64,000 nt of DNA from Hyphomicrobiales bacterium (GCA_006844605.1 SPJN01000029.1:1-64000); one strand, 5' to 3'. Numbered from the stretch's first letter, positions 1 through 10,454 are shown. Made by a program: numbers and translations. Notes: generated from the letters alone by a model not told the origin.

Positions 1-285
1 GAAATAATGTTCGCTGCCCCAGGAATATTTAGTCCGCCCTGTCCGACAGGTTGGTTGCCGCCAGAAATCGTGTCCGCCATACCGCAAAGACCCTTAAAAA
101 TAATAGCTTACAGACAAAACCACAAAAAAGACCCCATGCGCGCCCGCGCACTGGCCTAGGACTATCAGGTTAAGCCTGAATTAACGCTGTGTAACTTACG
201 CTACTCATACCAGCGCCCTAAATCATACTCAACCAATGAATACACGCCCCCCTGATATAGTGACATTAGAGAGACAAGATGTGTC
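1..285. other. Non-coding stretch before the sugar transferase gene
   Basis: I see no convincing gene in this left-edge stretch. It must hold the promoter and leader of the sugar transferase gene that starts at 286, but no clear -35/-10 pair stands out. A purine-rich stretch (gagagaca) about 10 nt before the ATG is the only plausible ribosome site. Confidence 0.4.
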
Positions 286-1659
286 ATGCGTCACATACTG
301 GAATTGAGCCAAATGCTAGTATCTGATAAGACCTCACCACACGTTACGCATACGAATTGGGCAGGCTTTATGAGCGCTGACTTCAACAGCACGGTGGAAT
401 TACCGACACAAGCAGCCAAACATGCATTTGGACGCGGTGTCTTCCGTATTTTCACACCCTTGATCCCTGCCCTTATTGCCTTGGTCATTCCGGCAATTGT
501 CGCATGGAACCCAGAAAATCTGAACGAAGCGATTCGGGATACCGATTCCACCATCAGCACAGTCGGCAATATGATTGCAGTCGTAATCAGTTTTTATGCC
601 ATTCAACGATTGGGCAGGTTTCCCGGCACGCGCCGCACAGCCTATATCGTTCCCGCAGTCAGTGTTGTTTTTGGGACGATTGCAGTTCTGATCCTGTTCG
701 GACGTGTTGAATTTTCCCGATACCAATTGATCGGCACCTATGTTTTCACCTGCCTGTGGTTCTTCATAAACATCTATGTTGATGAACGCCGCCACCCCAT
801 GCGGTTTGCAGTCCTGCCATTTGGTCGTGCTGAAATGACCTTGGGCTATTCACAGATCATGACTGCCCCCTTGCGGTCGCCCACTATGCCTGACAACGCC
901 AACGGCATTATTGCCGACCTGCGGGCAGAATTAGCCGATGAGTGGTTGGAGTTTTTGACTGAGGCCGCACTGGCCGGGATTCCGGTCTTCAATGCCAAGC
1001 AAGTGAACGAGTCGCTGACCGGCACTGTTGAGATCGACACACTGTCGGAAACGCCTATAGGCTCGCTCCAACCGTCACCGATCTATTCGCGATTGCGCCC
1101 GACACTGGATTTCCTGGGGTCGCTGGCGGTGCTGCCCCTATTATTACCGATCATGCTGTTTGTCGCCATATTGATAAAGCTGGACAGCCCCGGTCCCGCA
1201 CTATTTACCCAACAACGTATGGGATATCGGGGGCGGCCCTTCAAAATCTACAAGTTCCGCACCATGTCCCATAATGACAATGGCCCCGCGCATACAACGG
1301 ATAGCGATCCGCGCATCACCAAATTAGGCGGCATGTTGCGTCGCTATCGCATTGATGAATTGCCACAAATTATCAACATCCTAAAAGGTGAGATGAGCTG
1401 GATTGGCCCGCGCCCCGAAGCAACTGCGTTGAACGAGAAATACGAGGCTGAAATCCCGTTCTTCCGCTATCGCTATATCGTCAAGCCCGGCATCACCGGT
1501 TGGGCGCAGGTTCAACAAGGGCACGTCTTCGACGTTGATGACCTGCGATTGAAGCTGCACCACGACCTATACTTCATCAAGTATTTCTCGCCGTGGTTGG
1601 ACTTGCTGGTCGTGATCCGCACCCTGCAGACAGTCGCCACAGGGTTCGGCGCACGTTAG
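286..1659 (+). CDS. Undecaprenyl-phosphate sugar-1-phosphate transferase (bacterial sugar transferase family)
   Basis: Membrane enzyme of 457 aa that should transfer a sugar-1-phosphate from a nucleotide sugar to undecaprenyl phosphate, the first step of exopolysaccharide or capsule repeat-unit synthesis. The N-terminal half has about four hydrophobic segments (roughly residues 50-170). The C-terminal catalytic domain (about 258-455) opens with a membrane segment and carries the family hallmarks KFRTM, RIDELPQ, GPRPE and KPGITGWAQ. The architecture is that of WbaP/ExoY-type transferases. Which sugar is used cannot be read from sequence. No glycosyltransferases or polymerases adjoin it here, so it is either isolated or the end of a cluster lying to the left. 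A second in-frame ATG at 370 would remove the first 28 residues. Confidence 0.9.
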   Translation: MRHILELSQMLVSDKTSPHVTHTNWAGFMSADFNSTVELPTQAAKHAFGRGVFRIFTPLIPALIALVIPAIVAWNPENLNEAIRDTDSTISTVGNMIAVVISFYAIQRLGRFPGTRRTAYIVPAVSVVFGTIAVLILFGRVEFSRYQLIGTYVFTCLWFFINIYVDERRHPMRFAVLPFGRAEMTLGYSQIMTAPLRSPTMPDNANGIIADLRAELADEWLEFLTEAALAGIPVFNAKQVNESLTGTVEIDTLSETPIGSLQPSPIYSRLRPTLDFLGSLAVLPLLLPIMLFVAILIKLDSPGPALFTQQRMGYRGRPFKIYKFRTMSHNDNGPAHTTDSDPRITKLGGMLRRYRIDELPQIINILKGEMSWIGPRPEATALNEKYEAEIPFFRYRYIVKPGITGWAQVQQGHVFDVDDLRLKLHHDLYFIKYFSPWLDLLVVIRTLQTVATGFGAR

Positions 1660-1666
1660 CCGGCCC

Positions 1667-2044
1667 TTACGACTGGGAGGCTTTCATTGATTTCGCGGCC
1701 ATCAAGAAAATCACCGCGTTGACAATTTCAACAACAAGATAAATCACAGGCTTGTCCGCCACACCGTCAAGCGCAAGCCCGAACAGGCGGCCAAGACCAA
1801 TCAAGGTCATGAGCAGCGCCAGAACAACAAGGTAGTCAGGCTTCTTCAGCCAAAGTGCCAAGGCTGACGCCACACCGAATGTCAGGAACAGACCGCCCAG
1901 ATCGGCGCGGATTGTACTCATCCCCTCAATCGTCGCAGGCATCAGGCTAAAGGTGGCCCACGCATCGCCCAAATTCATCATGATGGCAATGCCGTTCAAA
2001 GTGCCGCCAACGGCCACAAGGCCAACCAAAATACGCCAGATCAT
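1667..2044 (-). CDS. Small DUF4345-like integral membrane protein
   Basis: Protein of 125 aa with four hydrophobic segments (about residues 3-24, 45-65, 70-90 and 100-120) and almost no soluble part. The pattern of an Asp-Leu-Gly-Gly-Leu-Phe stretch at the start of the second helix and short loops fits the DUF4345 family, whose function is unknown. It ends 8 bp from the convergent sugar transferase gene. The assignment is from overall pattern only. Confidence 0.7.
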   Translation of the reverse strand: MIWRILVGLVAVGGTLNGIAIMMNLGDAWATFSLMPATIEGMSTIRADLGGLFLTFGVASALALWLKKPDYLVVLALLMTLIGLGRLFGLALDGVADKPVIYLVVEIVNAVIFLMAAKSMKASQS

Positions 2045-2121
2045 AGGTCTTTCTCCCCAAAACTAAAATTCGGGCAGAGCCTAAGCCTGATTCGGCAACA
2101 CTTCAAAATAAAAGGAAAATT

Positions 2122-2195
2122 TGGAGGCCACACCCGGAATCGAACCGGGGTACGCGGATTTGCAATCCGCTACGTCACCACTCCGCCATGTGGCC
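2122..2195 (-). tRNA. tRNA-Cys (GCA)
   Basis: Read on the minus strand, the acceptor stem GGCCACA pairs with TGTGGCC, the T-arm contains GGTTCGAATCC, and the anticodon loop ATTGCAA gives anticodon GCA. The discriminator base is U, as expected for tRNA-Cys, and the CCA end is encoded (2122-2124). A single copy lies between the DUF4345 gene and the cysD leader. Confidence 0.95.
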
Positions 2196-2522
2196 CCACT
2201 AGAGAGATTGCTATTTAACTGACACAGCCAGACCTGACAAGCATGAATTGCAAGATTTAGCGCGTCAATTTGGGCAAAATTCAAATTCCAGCCCCGCGTC
2301 AAAAACGACCAATTCAACACTCACTTTATGTTTATTAAAATATTTCACACATAAACTGTTGTTTTATTTGGTGTTTCAACTGCAAAACCACACGCTAGGC
2401 GACTTAACATATTGGATTTTCTAACAAAGCCGCCATTTTCTCTTAACCCCGACATTGACAGATGCGCACTGGTGGGCCATGTGAAGGCATAATCTAGTAG
2501 CCTTGGTCGGACCTTGATACCT
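2196..2522. other. Long intergenic leader upstream of cysD
   Basis: This 327-bp stretch contains no believable gene. It is more AT-rich than the coding DNA and should hold promoters for tRNA-Cys (minus strand) and for cysD (plus strand). The only structure I can point to is an inverted repeat at 2325-2355, listed separately. No known sulfur or SAM riboswitch was recognised. Confidence 0.5.
2325..2355. repeat. Inverted repeat in the cysD leader (possible operator)
   Basis: TTTATGT (2325-2331) is repeated as its reverse complement ACATAAA (2349-2355) with 17 bp between. It lies about 170 bp before the cysD start in AT-rich DNA, so it could be a regulator site for the sulfate-activation genes. 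In such AT-rich sequence a 7-bp match may be chance. Confidence 0.25.
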
Positions 2523-3458
2523 ATGACTTCTTCTGTTGGCGCCACCGCGCCGTCCCAACTATCCATGACTCACCTTGATCGGCTTGAAGCTGAAAGCATC
2601 CACATCATTCGTGAAGTGGCCGCCGAAGCGTCAAATCCGGTGATGCTCTATTCAGTTGGCAAGGATTCTGCGGTTATGCTGCACCTTGCGATGAAGGCAT
2701 TTTACCCCTCCCCGCCGCCATTTCCCTTAATGCATGTCGACACCACCTGGAAATTCCGGGAAATGATCAGCTTTCGCGATGAAATGGCTGAAAAGGTCGG
2801 TATGGATCTGATCGTCCATATCAATCAGGAAGGCGTTGACCAGGGTGTTGGCCCATTTACCCACGGGTCTGCGCTACATACGGAAATTATGAAAACGCAG
2901 GCGCTGAAACAAGCCTTGGACAAGTATCAGTTCGATGCTGCCTTTGGCGGCGCGCGGCGTGACGAAGAAAAATCCCGCGCCAAGGAACGCGTCTTTTCGT
3001 TCCGCACACCGCAACATCGCTGGGACCCCAAGAACCAGCGCCCCGAACTTTGGAACATCTACAACACACGCATCAATAAGGGTGAAAGCATTCGCGTCTT
3101 CCCGCTTAGCAACTGGACTGAGCTTGATATCTGGCAATATATCTATCGGGAAAATATTCCGATTGTGCCGCTATATCTTGCTGCCGAACGCCCCGTTGTT
3201 ACGCGCGATGGTCAATTGATCATGGTTGATGATGATCGTGTGCCGATGGAACCGGGGGAAACGCCTGAAATGCGCATGATCCGTTTCCGGACGTTGGGCT
3301 GTTACCCGCTGACGGGCGCGGTTGAATCCAATGCTTCAACCCTTGCTGAAATCATTCAGGAAATGTTGGTCAGCCGCACATCTGAACGTCAGGGCCGTGT
3401 GATTGACAAGGATGCCTCCGCCTCAATGGAGCAGAAAAAGCAGGAGGGCTATTTCTAA
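2523..3458 (+). CDS. cysD: Sulfate adenylyltransferase subunit 2 (CysD)
   Basis: Catalytic PP-loop subunit of ATP sulfurylase, forming adenylyl sulfate (APS) from sulfate and ATP with CysN. The sequence shows the [12 protein letters not shown]-loop, [16 protein letters not shown] and the C-terminal GCYPLTGA typical of CysD, at normal family length. Three starts are possible: TTG 2514, ATG 2523 (311 aa) and ATG 2565, whose product would begin [14 protein letters not shown] as many homologues do. None has a strong ribosome site, so the first 14 residues are uncertain. The stop codon TAA shares one base with the ATG of cysNC, indicating translational coupling. Confidence 0.95.
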   Translation: MTSSVGATAPSQLSMTHLDRLEAESIHIIREVAAEASNPVMLYSVGKDSAVMLHLAMKAFYPSPPPFPLMHVDTTWKFREMISFRDEMAEKVGMDLIVHINQEGVDQGVGPFTHGSALHTEIMKTQALKQALDKYQFDAAFGGARRDEEKSRAKERVFSFRTPQHRWDPKNQRPELWNIYNTRINKGESIRVFPLSNWTELDIWQYIYRENIPIVPLYLAAERPVVTRDGQLIMVDDDRVPMEPGETPEMRMIRFRTLGCYPLTGAVESNASTLAEIIQEMLVSRTSERQGRVIDKDASASMEQKKQEGYF

Positions 3459-5374
3459 TGTCTGATCTTACTCTCCAGCAACAAGAAGCCCAAGACGCGA
3501 TCGATTCCTACCTGCAAAGCCAGGAACAGAAGGAACTTGTCCGCTTCATCACATGCGGTAGCGTGGATGACGGTAAAAGCACGCTGATCGGACGGCTTTT
3601 GTATGATTCAAAAACCATCTTTGAAGACCAGATGGATACGCTGGAAAGTGATTCCAAGAAGGTCGGCACGCAGGGCGGGGCCATTGACTTCGCGTTGCTC
3701 GTAGACGGTTTGGCAGCGGAACGGGAACAGGGCATCACCATCGACGTTGCCTATCGTTTTTTTGCATCAGAAAAGCGGAAGTTCATTGTTGCCGACACGC
3801 CCGGCCACGAACAATACACCCGTAACATGGCGACCGGTGCCTCTACCGCAGACATCGCCATCATCCTGATTGATGCGCGCAAAGGCGTTTTGTCCCAAAC
3901 GCGGCGTCACAGCCTAATCGCTTCCATGTTGGGAATTCGTCATGTGATCGTCGCGGTCAACAAGATGGACCTGATTGATTTCGATCAAAACGGCTTTAAC
4001 GCGATTGAGGCTGACTACCGGAAGTTTGCAGAACGGTTGGACTTCAAAACCATTCAGTGCATTCCCCTGTCCGCCCTTGATGGTGACAACATGATCACCG
4101 CGTCAGAACGGACATCATGGTATGATGGCCCGTCCATCATGCAGGCGTTGGACGATACCGACATCACCGAGGATCGCACGGCCGACAGTTTCCGCATGCC
4201 CGTTCAATGGGTGAACCGGCCCAATCTTGATTTCCGTGGCTTTGCCGGGACAATCGTATCAGGCGCTGTCACGCCGGGGACTGACGTTATTGCCATCCCG
4301 TCAGGTATGCGCAGCACGGTTGACCGTATCGTTGTTCACGGCGGTGACCTTAATGTTGCCAGCACCGATCAGGCGGTCACCATCACGTTGAAAGACGAAA
4401 TCGACATCAGTCGCGGCGATGTGATTTGCGCCGCTGACGATCCGGTTGATTCTTCTGATCAGTTCGGTGTTCATATGGTGTGGATGGACCGCAATGCCCT
4501 GCTGCCTGGCCGCCAATATTATGCCAAGACACAGAACAAAACCGTGTCAGCCACCGTCACTGATATCAAGCACAAGATTGACATCAACACCGGCGAACAT
4601 CAGGCCGGCAAAACGCTTGAGCTAAACGAAATCGGCGTTTGCAATATCAGCTTTGATCAACGCATTGCCTTCGCACCTTACAAAGATAATCGTGGGTTAG
4701 GCAGCTTCATCCTAATCGACAGACACACCAACAACACTGTTGGTGTTGGCTTGCTCGACTTTTCCTTACGCCGCGCCTCAAACATTGTGTGGCAGGACCT
4801 GAAAGTTGATAAGTCAGCCCGCGCCCGTCAAAAGCACCAGAAGCCCGCCGTCCTGTGGTTCACTGGCCTATCGGGTTCAGGCAAATCAACAGTCGCGAAT
4901 TTGGTTGAACAGAAGTTGCATGATCTTGGCCGGCACACTGCCATTCTTGATGGTGACAATGTACGCCACGGTCTGAACCGGGATTTGGGCTTTACCGATG
5001 CTGACCGCGTGGAAAACATTCGCCGTGTGGCAGAAGCAAGCAAGCTGATGGTCGAGGCGGGATTGCTGACGCTTGTTTCCTTCATCTCCCCCTTCCGGGA
5101 TGAGCGTGAATTGGCAAGGCAATTGGTTGCGGATGACGAGTTTATCGAAATCTTTATCAATACGCCGCTTGAAGTTTGCGAACAGCGCGACCCCAAGGGT
5201 CTGTATAAAAAGGCCCGCGCGGGTGAGATCAAGAACTTCACCGGGATTGATTCAGCCTATGAAGCGCCGGAAAATCCTGAGCTTGAAGTTGATACCGGCA
5301 GCTTGAGCGCGGAAGACGCCGCAACCCAGATCGTCGCTTATCTGGACCAGTTGGGCTATCTGAACGCCGACTGA
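3458..5374 (+). CDS. cysNC: Bifunctional sulfate adenylyltransferase subunit 1 / adenylylsulfate kinase (CysN-CysC fusion)
   Basis: Two-domain protein of 638 aa. The N-terminal EF-Tu-like GTPase (CysN) has the P-loop GSVDDGKST (34-42), [11 protein letters not shown] and NKMDL, and drives APS synthesis by CysD through GTP hydrolysis. The C-terminal domain (from about 460) is APS kinase: its P-loop GLSGSGKST lies at 470-478, followed by [15 protein letters not shown] and FISPFR, and it phosphorylates APS to PAPS. The fusion is common in alphaproteobacteria (NodQ-like) and channels APS between sites. Its start overlaps the cysD stop by one base. No cysH, cysI or cysG adjoins, so reduction genes must lie elsewhere or PAPS feeds sulfation. 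Confidence 0.97.
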   Translation: MSDLTLQQQEAQDAIDSYLQSQEQKELVRFITCGSVDDGKSTLIGRLLYDSKTIFEDQMDTLESDSKKVGTQGGAIDFALLVDGLAAEREQGITIDVAYRFFASEKRKFIVADTPGHEQYTRNMATGASTADIAIILIDARKGVLSQTRRHSLIASMLGIRHVIVAVNKMDLIDFDQNGFNAIEADYRKFAERLDFKTIQCIPLSALDGDNMITASERTSWYDGPSIMQALDDTDITEDRTADSFRMPVQWVNRPNLDFRGFAGTIVSGAVTPGTDVIAIPSGMRSTVDRIVVHGGDLNVASTDQAVTITLKDEIDISRGDVICAADDPVDSSDQFGVHMVWMDRNALLPGRQYYAKTQNKTVSATVTDIKHKIDINTGEHQAGKTLELNEIGVCNISFDQRIAFAPYKDNRGLGSFILIDRHTNNTVGVGLLDFSLRRASNIVWQDLKVDKSARARQKHQKPAVLWFTGLSGSGKSTVANLVEQKLHDLGRHTAILDGDNVRHGLNRDLGFTDADRVENIRRVAEASKLMVEAGLLTLVSFISPFRDERELARQLVADDEFIEIFINTPLEVCEQRDPKGLYKKARAGEIKNFTGIDSAYEAPENPELEVDTGSLSAEDAATQIVAYLDQLGYLNAD

Positions 5375-5385
5375 TTTGGTCACAA

Positions 5386-5407
5386 TGTCAATTAATTGGC
5401 ATTGACA
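5386..5407. repeat. Inverted repeat with TTGACA arms between cysNC and the GST gene
   Basis: TGTCAAT (5386-5392) and ATTGACA (5401-5407) are perfect reverse complements separated by 8 bp. The arms contain a consensus -35 hexamer (TTGACA) on either strand, so this may be an operator overlapping a promoter for the GST gene at 5465. No good -10 at 16-18 bp was found on the plus strand. Confidence 0.35.
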
Positions 5408-5429
5408 GTGCCACTATGTAATGACAGGT

Positions 5430-5462
5430 TGCGCCATCCCCTTTCCAACCAAGGATGGCGCA
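5430..5462 (+). promoter_or_regulatory. Hairpin covering the ribosome site of the GST gene
   Basis: TGCGCCATCC (5430-5439) is the exact reverse complement of GGATGGCGCA (5453-5462), giving a 10-bp GC-rich stem with a 13-nt loop that ends two bases before the ATG at 5465. The probable Shine-Dalgarno AAGGA (5451-5455) is largely inside the 3' arm. In the mRNA this would hide the ribosome site, suggesting translational control. There is no U-run after it, so it is not an ordinary terminator for cysNC. Confidence 0.55.
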
Positions 5463-5464
5463 CT

Positions 5465-6625
5465 ATGTCTGGCAGCAATTACACTCTTTATGCAGTTCCC
5501 TTGTCACTTTATGCGGGCAAGGCACGTTCCTACATGACCAAACAGCGCGTGCCGTTTGATGAGGTATCAACATCAAACCCTGACTTCTTCGAAAGCGCCT
5601 TCCCTGCCACCAAACGCATTATCATGCCCGTCATAAGAACCCCCGAAGGTGACGTGGTGCAGGACGGCACTGGCATCATTGACTGGTTTGAACAAAAAGG
5701 CAAAGCCACATTAAGCGCCTATGCCGATGATGATCGCCTGAACGTTGTCAGCTTAATCTTTGAACTGTTCGGCGGCGAAGGGTTGTTGCGCCCTGCAATG
5801 CATTACCGTTGGAACAAGTTTGAAGCCAACCGCGCAACACTGGAATGCGGCTTTGGCACTGCCGCTGCGGCGGGCCAACCGCGTGACGCCCAACTGGCTG
5901 TCATTGAACCGCTGATGGACAAGATGCGCAGTGCGGGCCGCATGTTCGGTGTGTTGGAACCGGTATTTGATCTGATCGAACAGCACTATGAAGAATTTCT
6001 GGACCTGTTAAACGAACATTTTGTGACCCACCCCTATCTGCTGGGTGGCCGCCCGACGATCGGTGATTATGGTTTGATCACAGCGATGTTTGCCCATCTG
6101 GGGCGCGACCCGTATCCGTTGCAAATTATGGTGACAAAGGCCCCCTATGTGTATCGCTGGGTTGAACGTATGAACCGCCCCAACCCCGATCAAACTGAAT
6201 ATATCAATTATGGGACAGACCTGTTCAGCTTTGCTGACCTACCGCAGAGCCTGCTCGACCTTCTGACCTTTGTTGCTGACGATTACTTGCCAGAGGTTCG
6301 TGCATTTGTTGATTTCACCAATAACTATTTGACTGAAAATGATGTTTCCGAAGGCGATGTAATTGGTGGGGACAAGCCGTCTCGTCGCGGTATTGGCTTG
6401 GCTGAATTTTCCTATCGCGGCGTAACGATCCCTGTCGGCGTTCTGCCCTATCGTCAATGGCTGCTACAACGCATTCAAGACCGCTTCGATGGACTGGATC
6501 AGGCTAGCAAATCAGATGTCACAGCCCTGCTCGACAAGGCGGGATTGGGTGATATTCTAACCGCCCGCGTCAGCCGCCGCATTGAACGGCAGAACAATTT
6601 GGAAATGTGGGGCGCAACCGCGTAA
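5465..6625 (+). CDS. Long glutathione S-transferase family protein
   Basis: Protein of 386 aa with an N-terminal thioredoxin-fold GST domain (about 1-85, with a TKRIIMPVIRTPEG stretch where the cis-proline glutathione-binding loop lies) and an all-helical GST C-domain containing LGGRPTIGDYGLI. It is far longer than the usual 200-230 aa: about 150 residues follow the GST core and resemble nothing I recognise. The ATG at 5465 is chosen over an upstream TTG at 5396 because AAGGA sits 9 nt before it and the protein then starts directly with the GST fold. That ribosome site is locked in a hairpin. The substrate is unknown; a role in glutathione conjugation or stress defence is inferred. Confidence 0.8.
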   Translation: MSGSNYTLYAVPLSLYAGKARSYMTKQRVPFDEVSTSNPDFFESAFPATKRIIMPVIRTPEGDVVQDGTGIIDWFEQKGKATLSAYADDDRLNVVSLIFELFGGEGLLRPAMHYRWNKFEANRATLECGFGTAAAAGQPRDAQLAVIEPLMDKMRSAGRMFGVLEPVFDLIEQHYEEFLDLLNEHFVTHPYLLGGRPTIGDYGLITAMFAHLGRDPYPLQIMVTKAPYVYRWVERMNRPNPDQTEYINYGTDLFSFADLPQSLLDLLTFVADDYLPEVRAFVDFTNNYLTENDVSEGDVIGGDKPSRRGIGLAEFSYRGVTIPVGVLPYRQWLLQRIQDRFDGLDQASKSDVTALLDKAGLGDILTARVSRRIERQNNLEMWGATA

Positions 6626-6659
6626 CAGCCACCACAAACAAACAAGATCGGAACCAATC

Positions 6660-7298
6660 ATGGCACTGACATTTTACGATTGCACCCCTGCCCCCAGCCC
6701 ACGCCGGACACGCATCCTGTTGGCTGAAAAGGGGATTGAGGTTGAGACGGTCCAAATCGATATGATGAAGGGTGAACAGCTAACCCCTGAATATCGCGCG
6801 ATCAGTCCGACCTGCACTATCCCGGCACTAAAGCTACCGTCTGGCGCAGTGTTGACCGAAAACAATGCCATCACGCTTTATTTGGAAGACGCCTTTCCAG
6901 ACACACCACACATGCTGGGCGACACACCCGAAGAACGCGGCATTGTCCTGAACTGGAGCTTGCGTGCAGAACAAGAAGGGCTACTGGCTGTGGCCGAAGC
7001 GTTCCGCAACAGCACACCAGGCATGAAGGACCGCGCCACAACAGGTCCCAACAATTACGCGCAAATACCTGAACTGGCCGCACGGGGACAGGCACGCCTG
7101 ACCGCGTTTATGAATATGATGAATGAACGGCTGAATGGTCGTGAGTTTCTGGCTATTGATCAGTTTTCCTATGCAGACATCACAGCAATGGTCACGATTG
7201 ATTTCGCCAAATGGGTCAAGGTCACGCCGACGGATGATCACGACGATCTAAAGCGGTGGCACGCCGCAGTATGCGCACGCCCCTCCGCCACAGCGTAG
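6660..7298 (+). CDS. Glutathione S-transferase
   Basis: Standard-length GST of 212 aa. The N-terminal domain has the pattern CTPAPSPRRTRILLAEKG followed by a CTIPALKLPSG cis-proline loop and LTENNAITLYLED (glutathione gamma-glutamyl contact). The C-domain has the conserved FSYADITAMV N-capping motif. The start at 6660 is preferred to the upstream in-frame ATG at 6582 because that one lies inside the preceding gene and would add 26 unrelated residues. It follows the long GST gene by 34 bp and may be co-transcribed with it. Confidence 0.88.
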   Translation: MALTFYDCTPAPSPRRTRILLAEKGIEVETVQIDMMKGEQLTPEYRAISPTCTIPALKLPSGAVLTENNAITLYLEDAFPDTPHMLGDTPEERGIVLNWSLRAEQEGLLAVAEAFRNSTPGMKDRATTGPNNYAQIPELAARGQARLTAFMNMMNERLNGREFLAIDQFSYADITAMVTIDFAKWVKVTPTDDHDDLKRWHAAVCARPSATA

Positions 7299-7311
7299 TC
7301 GTTAAGCCAGA

Positions 7312-9666
7312 CTAGACTTTTTCAGGATCAGGTTTCGGCAGCCCTTTAATGGCGCTGCCTGAAATCTGTTTCTGCGTCTTACCGTCATTGATGATGTCAA
7401 AGCCAAGGGCATCATCTTTCACAAGGACACGAACCAGGCCGCCCTTTGCCAAGGCACCGAACAGAATTTCGTCCGCCAACGGTTTCTTGATGTGTTCCTG
7501 AATGACACGGGCCAAGGGGCGCGCGCCCATTGCCTTGTCATAGCCCCGATCAGCAATCCAACGATAGGCTTCATCCGTCAGTTCGAACACCACATCGCGG
7601 TCAGCCAACTGGGCCTCAAGCTCAAGCACAAATTTTTCCACAACGCGCTTGATGACATTTTCACCAAGTGACGCAAACGGAATGATCGCATCTAGGCGGT
7701 TACGGAATTCAGGTGCGAACAGTTTATTAATCGCGTCTTCGTCCGACCCTTCGCGCGTCGTCCGGCCAAAGCCGATGGCAGATTTCGCCAGCTCTGCCGC
7801 GCCGGCATTGGTCGTCATAACGATAATGACATTACGAAAATCAACCGTCTTGCCTGAATGGTCGGTCAGCTTGCCATGATCCATCACCTGCAACAGAATG
7901 TTGAAGACATCGGGATGGGCTTTTTCAATTTCATCAAGCAACAGCACGCAATGGGGATTCTTATCAATCCCATCGGTCAGCAAACCACCCTGATCATAAC
8001 CGACATAGCCGGGCGGTGCCCCGATCAAGCGTGAAACCGCATGACGTTCCATATATTCGGACATGTCAAAGCGCAGCAGCTCCAACCCCATGACGGACGC
8101 AAGCTGGCGTGTCACTTCGGTTTTACCAACACCCGTGGGGCCTGAGAACAGGTAGGAGCCGACAGGCTTTTCAGCATCGCGCAAACCAGCGCGGGCCAGC
8201 TTGATAGCAGACGACAGCGCCTCAATCGCCTCGTCCTGACCAAAGACAACCCGCTTCAGGTTGCGATCAAGATCCTTCAACGCTTCCTTATCGTTTTTCG
8301 ATACGGATTTGGGGGGGATGCGTGCGATTTTGGCGACGACATTTTCAACATCCTTGACACCGATGGTCTTGCGCCGCCTGCTTTCAGGCACCAGCCGTTG
8401 GGCTGCGCCCACCTCGTCAATCACGTCGATTGCCTTGTCAGGCAATTTGCGGTCATTGATATACTTGGCAGACAGATCGACCGATGCCTTGATGGCATCA
8501 TTTGTGTAACGCACCTCATGGAAGTCCTCAAAATAGCTTTTGAGCCCTTTCATAATCTTGATGGCGTCATCAACAGTCGGTTCCATCACATCAATCTTTT
8601 GGAACCGGCGCAGCAAGGCGCGATCCTTTTCAAAGTGATTGCGGAATTCTTTATAAGTGGTGGAGCCCATGCACCGCAGCGCGCCTGACTGCAATGCAGG
8701 TTTTAGCAGATTGGAGGCATCCATTGACCCGCCTGATGTGGCCCCGGCGCCGACGACCGTATGGATTTCGTCGATAAACAAAACAGCACCTTCAAGCTCT
8801 TCGATCTCTTTAACAACTGCCTTCAAACGTTCTTCAAAATCACCGCGATACCGCGTGCCCGCCAACAACACGCCCATATCGAGCGAATAGATTGTGGCAT
8901 CGCTTAAAACTTCCGGCACATCACCTTCAGAAATCTTACGCGCTAGCCCTTCGGCAATGGCGGTTTTACCAACACCGGGGTCGCCCACGAATAGCGGGTT
9001 GTTTTTTGTGCGGCGGCACAGAATTTGAATAGCCCGCTCAATCTCAGCCTCACGGCCGATAACCGGATCAATCTTGCCGTCTGCAGCTTTTTGGTTGAGG
9101 TTGACGCAATAGGTTTCCAGGGCGGATTTCTTCGGCTCCCCCCCTTGCGTTGTATCAGCGCCTGCAAATTCGGGGTCGTCCTCATCTGCGCCACGCACGG
9201 GGCGAGATTCAGACATGCCCTCAGCCTTTGCAATGCCGTGGGACACAAACCGCACAGCATCAAAGCGTGTCATGTTTTGTTCTGACAAGAAGAACGCAGC
9301 ATGGCTGTCACGCTCTGCAAACAATGCCACCAACACATTCGCACCGGTTACATCATCGCGACCTGAACTTTGCACATGAATGGCAGCGCGATGGATGACG
9401 CGGTGAAAACCTGTCGTCGGCTCCGGATCATATTGATCATTCACTTCACGGATCAGGTTCTCAAGCTCCTCATCAATAAAGGTGACAAGTGCCTGGCGCA
9501 GTTCCGTCATGTTGACTTCACAGGCGTTTAGAACGGCAACCGCATCTGCATCTTCGGTCAGCGCCAGCAACAAATGCTCCAGCGTGGCATATTCATGCTG
9601 CCGGTCGCGCGCATGTGACAGGGCGCGGTGCAGGGTCAGTTCCAAATCTCTGCTAAATGCTGGCAT
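7312..9666 (-). CDS. clpA: ATP-dependent Clp protease ATP-binding subunit ClpA
   Basis: Hsp100 unfoldase of 784 aa that feeds proteins to ClpP. It has an N-terminal Clp repeat domain (1-145), a first AAA+ module with GDPGVGKT and a second with GPTGVGKT, plus the sensor and arginine-finger regions expected. The ClpP-docking loop is present as SAIGFGR (IGF motif), which argues for ClpA rather than ClpB. The gene follows clpS by 27 bp on the same strand, matching the classic clpS-clpA pair in which ClpS delivers N-degron substrates. Confidence 0.97.
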   Translation of the reverse strand: MPAFSRDLELTLHRALSHARDRQHEYATLEHLLLALTEDADAVAVLNACEVNMTELRQALVTFIDEELENLIREVNDQYDPEPTTGFHRVIHRAAIHVQSSGRDDVTGANVLVALFAERDSHAAFFLSEQNMTRFDAVRFVSHGIAKAEGMSESRPVRGADEDDPEFAGADTTQGGEPKKSALETYCVNLNQKAADGKIDPVIGREAEIERAIQILCRRTKNNPLFVGDPGVGKTAIAEGLARKISEGDVPEVLSDATIYSLDMGVLLAGTRYRGDFEERLKAVVKEIEELEGAVLFIDEIHTVVGAGATSGGSMDASNLLKPALQSGALRCMGSTTYKEFRNHFEKDRALLRRFQKIDVMEPTVDDAIKIMKGLKSYFEDFHEVRYTNDAIKASVDLSAKYINDRKLPDKAIDVIDEVGAAQRLVPESRRRKTIGVKDVENVVAKIARIPPKSVSKNDKEALKDLDRNLKRVVFGQDEAIEALSSAIKLARAGLRDAEKPVGSYLFSGPTGVGKTEVTRQLASVMGLELLRFDMSEYMERHAVSRLIGAPPGYVGYDQGGLLTDGIDKNPHCVLLLDEIEKAHPDVFNILLQVMDHGKLTDHSGKTVDFRNVIIVMTTNAGAAELAKSAIGFGRTTREGSDEDAINKLFAPEFRNRLDAIIPFASLGENVIKRVVEKFVLELEAQLADRDVVFELTDEAYRWIADRGYDKAMGARPLARVIQEHIKKPLADEILFGALAKGGLVRVLVKDDALGFDIINDGKTQKQISGSAIKGLPKPDPEKV

Positions 9667-9693
9667 AATCTATACTTTCAATCCGCTTCCGAA

Positions 9694-10059
9694 TTATTCT
9701 TTTTCTAATGTACATTGCAGGGGGTGCTGGTTCTTGCGAGCAAAGTCCATCACCTGCGTGACCTTTGTTTCAGCCACGTCACGGGTGAACACACCGCACA
9801 CGCCAACGCCCTGTTGATGCACCATCAGCATGACCTGCGTCGCCTTTTCGATGCCCATGCCGAAAAACCGCTCAAGAATCTGTACGACAAATTCCATTGG
9901 CGTGAAGTCATCATTCAACAGCAAAACCTTATACAGGTCGGGCCGCTGCATTTTTTCTTTCGGACGCGTCAGGACCGCAGTATCGCCTTGCCCATCGGCA
10001 TCATCGTCTGACGGGTCATCCTGCATAATCAATTCAAATTGTTTTGGGTCTACAATCAT
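9694..10059 (-). CDS. clpS: ClpS N-degron adaptor
   Basis: Adaptor of 121 aa that binds proteins with destabilising N-terminal residues and hands them to ClpA. The core from about residue 38 shows [17 protein letters not shown] (substrate-pocket Asn-Asp) and MLMVHQQG (pocket His). The acidic N-terminal ~35 residues are the flexible tail that engages ClpA. The start ATG overlaps the stop of the DUF1499 gene by 4 nt, so translation is coupled. An in-frame ATG at residue 12 is an alternative start. Confidence 0.95.
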   Translation of the reverse strand: MIVDPKQFELIMQDDPSDDDADGQGDTAVLTRPKEKMQRPDLYKVLLLNDDFTPMEFVVQILERFFGMGIEKATQVMLMVHQQGVGVCGVFTRDVAETKVTQVMDFARKNQHPLQCTLEKE

Positions 10060-10454
10060 TTGGAAGAAAGCTCCGCCTCCAGAAGATCAAGCCATGTATC
10101 GATACGCTTCTTGTTCACACCCAAATCCGAATAGCCGTATTTTGAGCGGGAATAGATCGCCATCGTTGCGCTTTCATCACCCAGCGACACGAATTGCACA
10201 GACACAAAATCAGGATACCGAAACAGGGCACTGCGTTGCACATACTCATAAGACAGGCTGGCGCTGTCTTGTTCGAGCGTTTTGGTGCGCGGTTGACTTG
10301 CCACAACCTTGGCCCAGGCATCACGCAATTTGGCGGCTGGCACGTCATAGACCGGGGCCTCACGATGGGCGGCGGCCTTTTGGCAATAATCTGCCGGGCA
10401 AACCAGATACTGGTTCGGTTTTTCGGTTAGTTCCAGTAGGGCAAAGTCCAGCAT
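10056..10454 (-). CDS. DUF1499 family protein
   Basis: Protein of 132 aa with the family signature near the C-terminus: [24 protein letters not shown], which follows a beta-rich core. Function is unknown. Two cysteines in CPADYC near the N-terminus are notable. GGAG eight bases before the ATG supports the start. It is the first gene of a DUF1499-clpS-clpA operon and shares 4 nt with clpS, so it may be tied to protein quality control, but that is inference from position only. Confidence 0.8.
   Translation of the reverse strand: MLDFALLELTEKPNQYLVCPADYCQKAAAHREAPVYDVPAAKLRDAWAKVVASQPRTKTLEQDSASLSYEYVQRSALFRYPDFVSVQFVSLGDESATMAIYSRSKYGYSDLGVNKKRIDTWLDLLEAELSSK

Noticed and set aside
2081-2320. 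79-codon ORF over the tRNA-Cys gene
   Set aside because: It is a translation through tRNA-Cys on the same strand (gives the familiar WRSGDVADCKSAYPGSIPG artefact); no ribosome site.
2455-2493. TTGACA and CATAAT as the cysD promoter
   Set aside because: The spacing is 27 bp, too long for a sigma-70 promoter.
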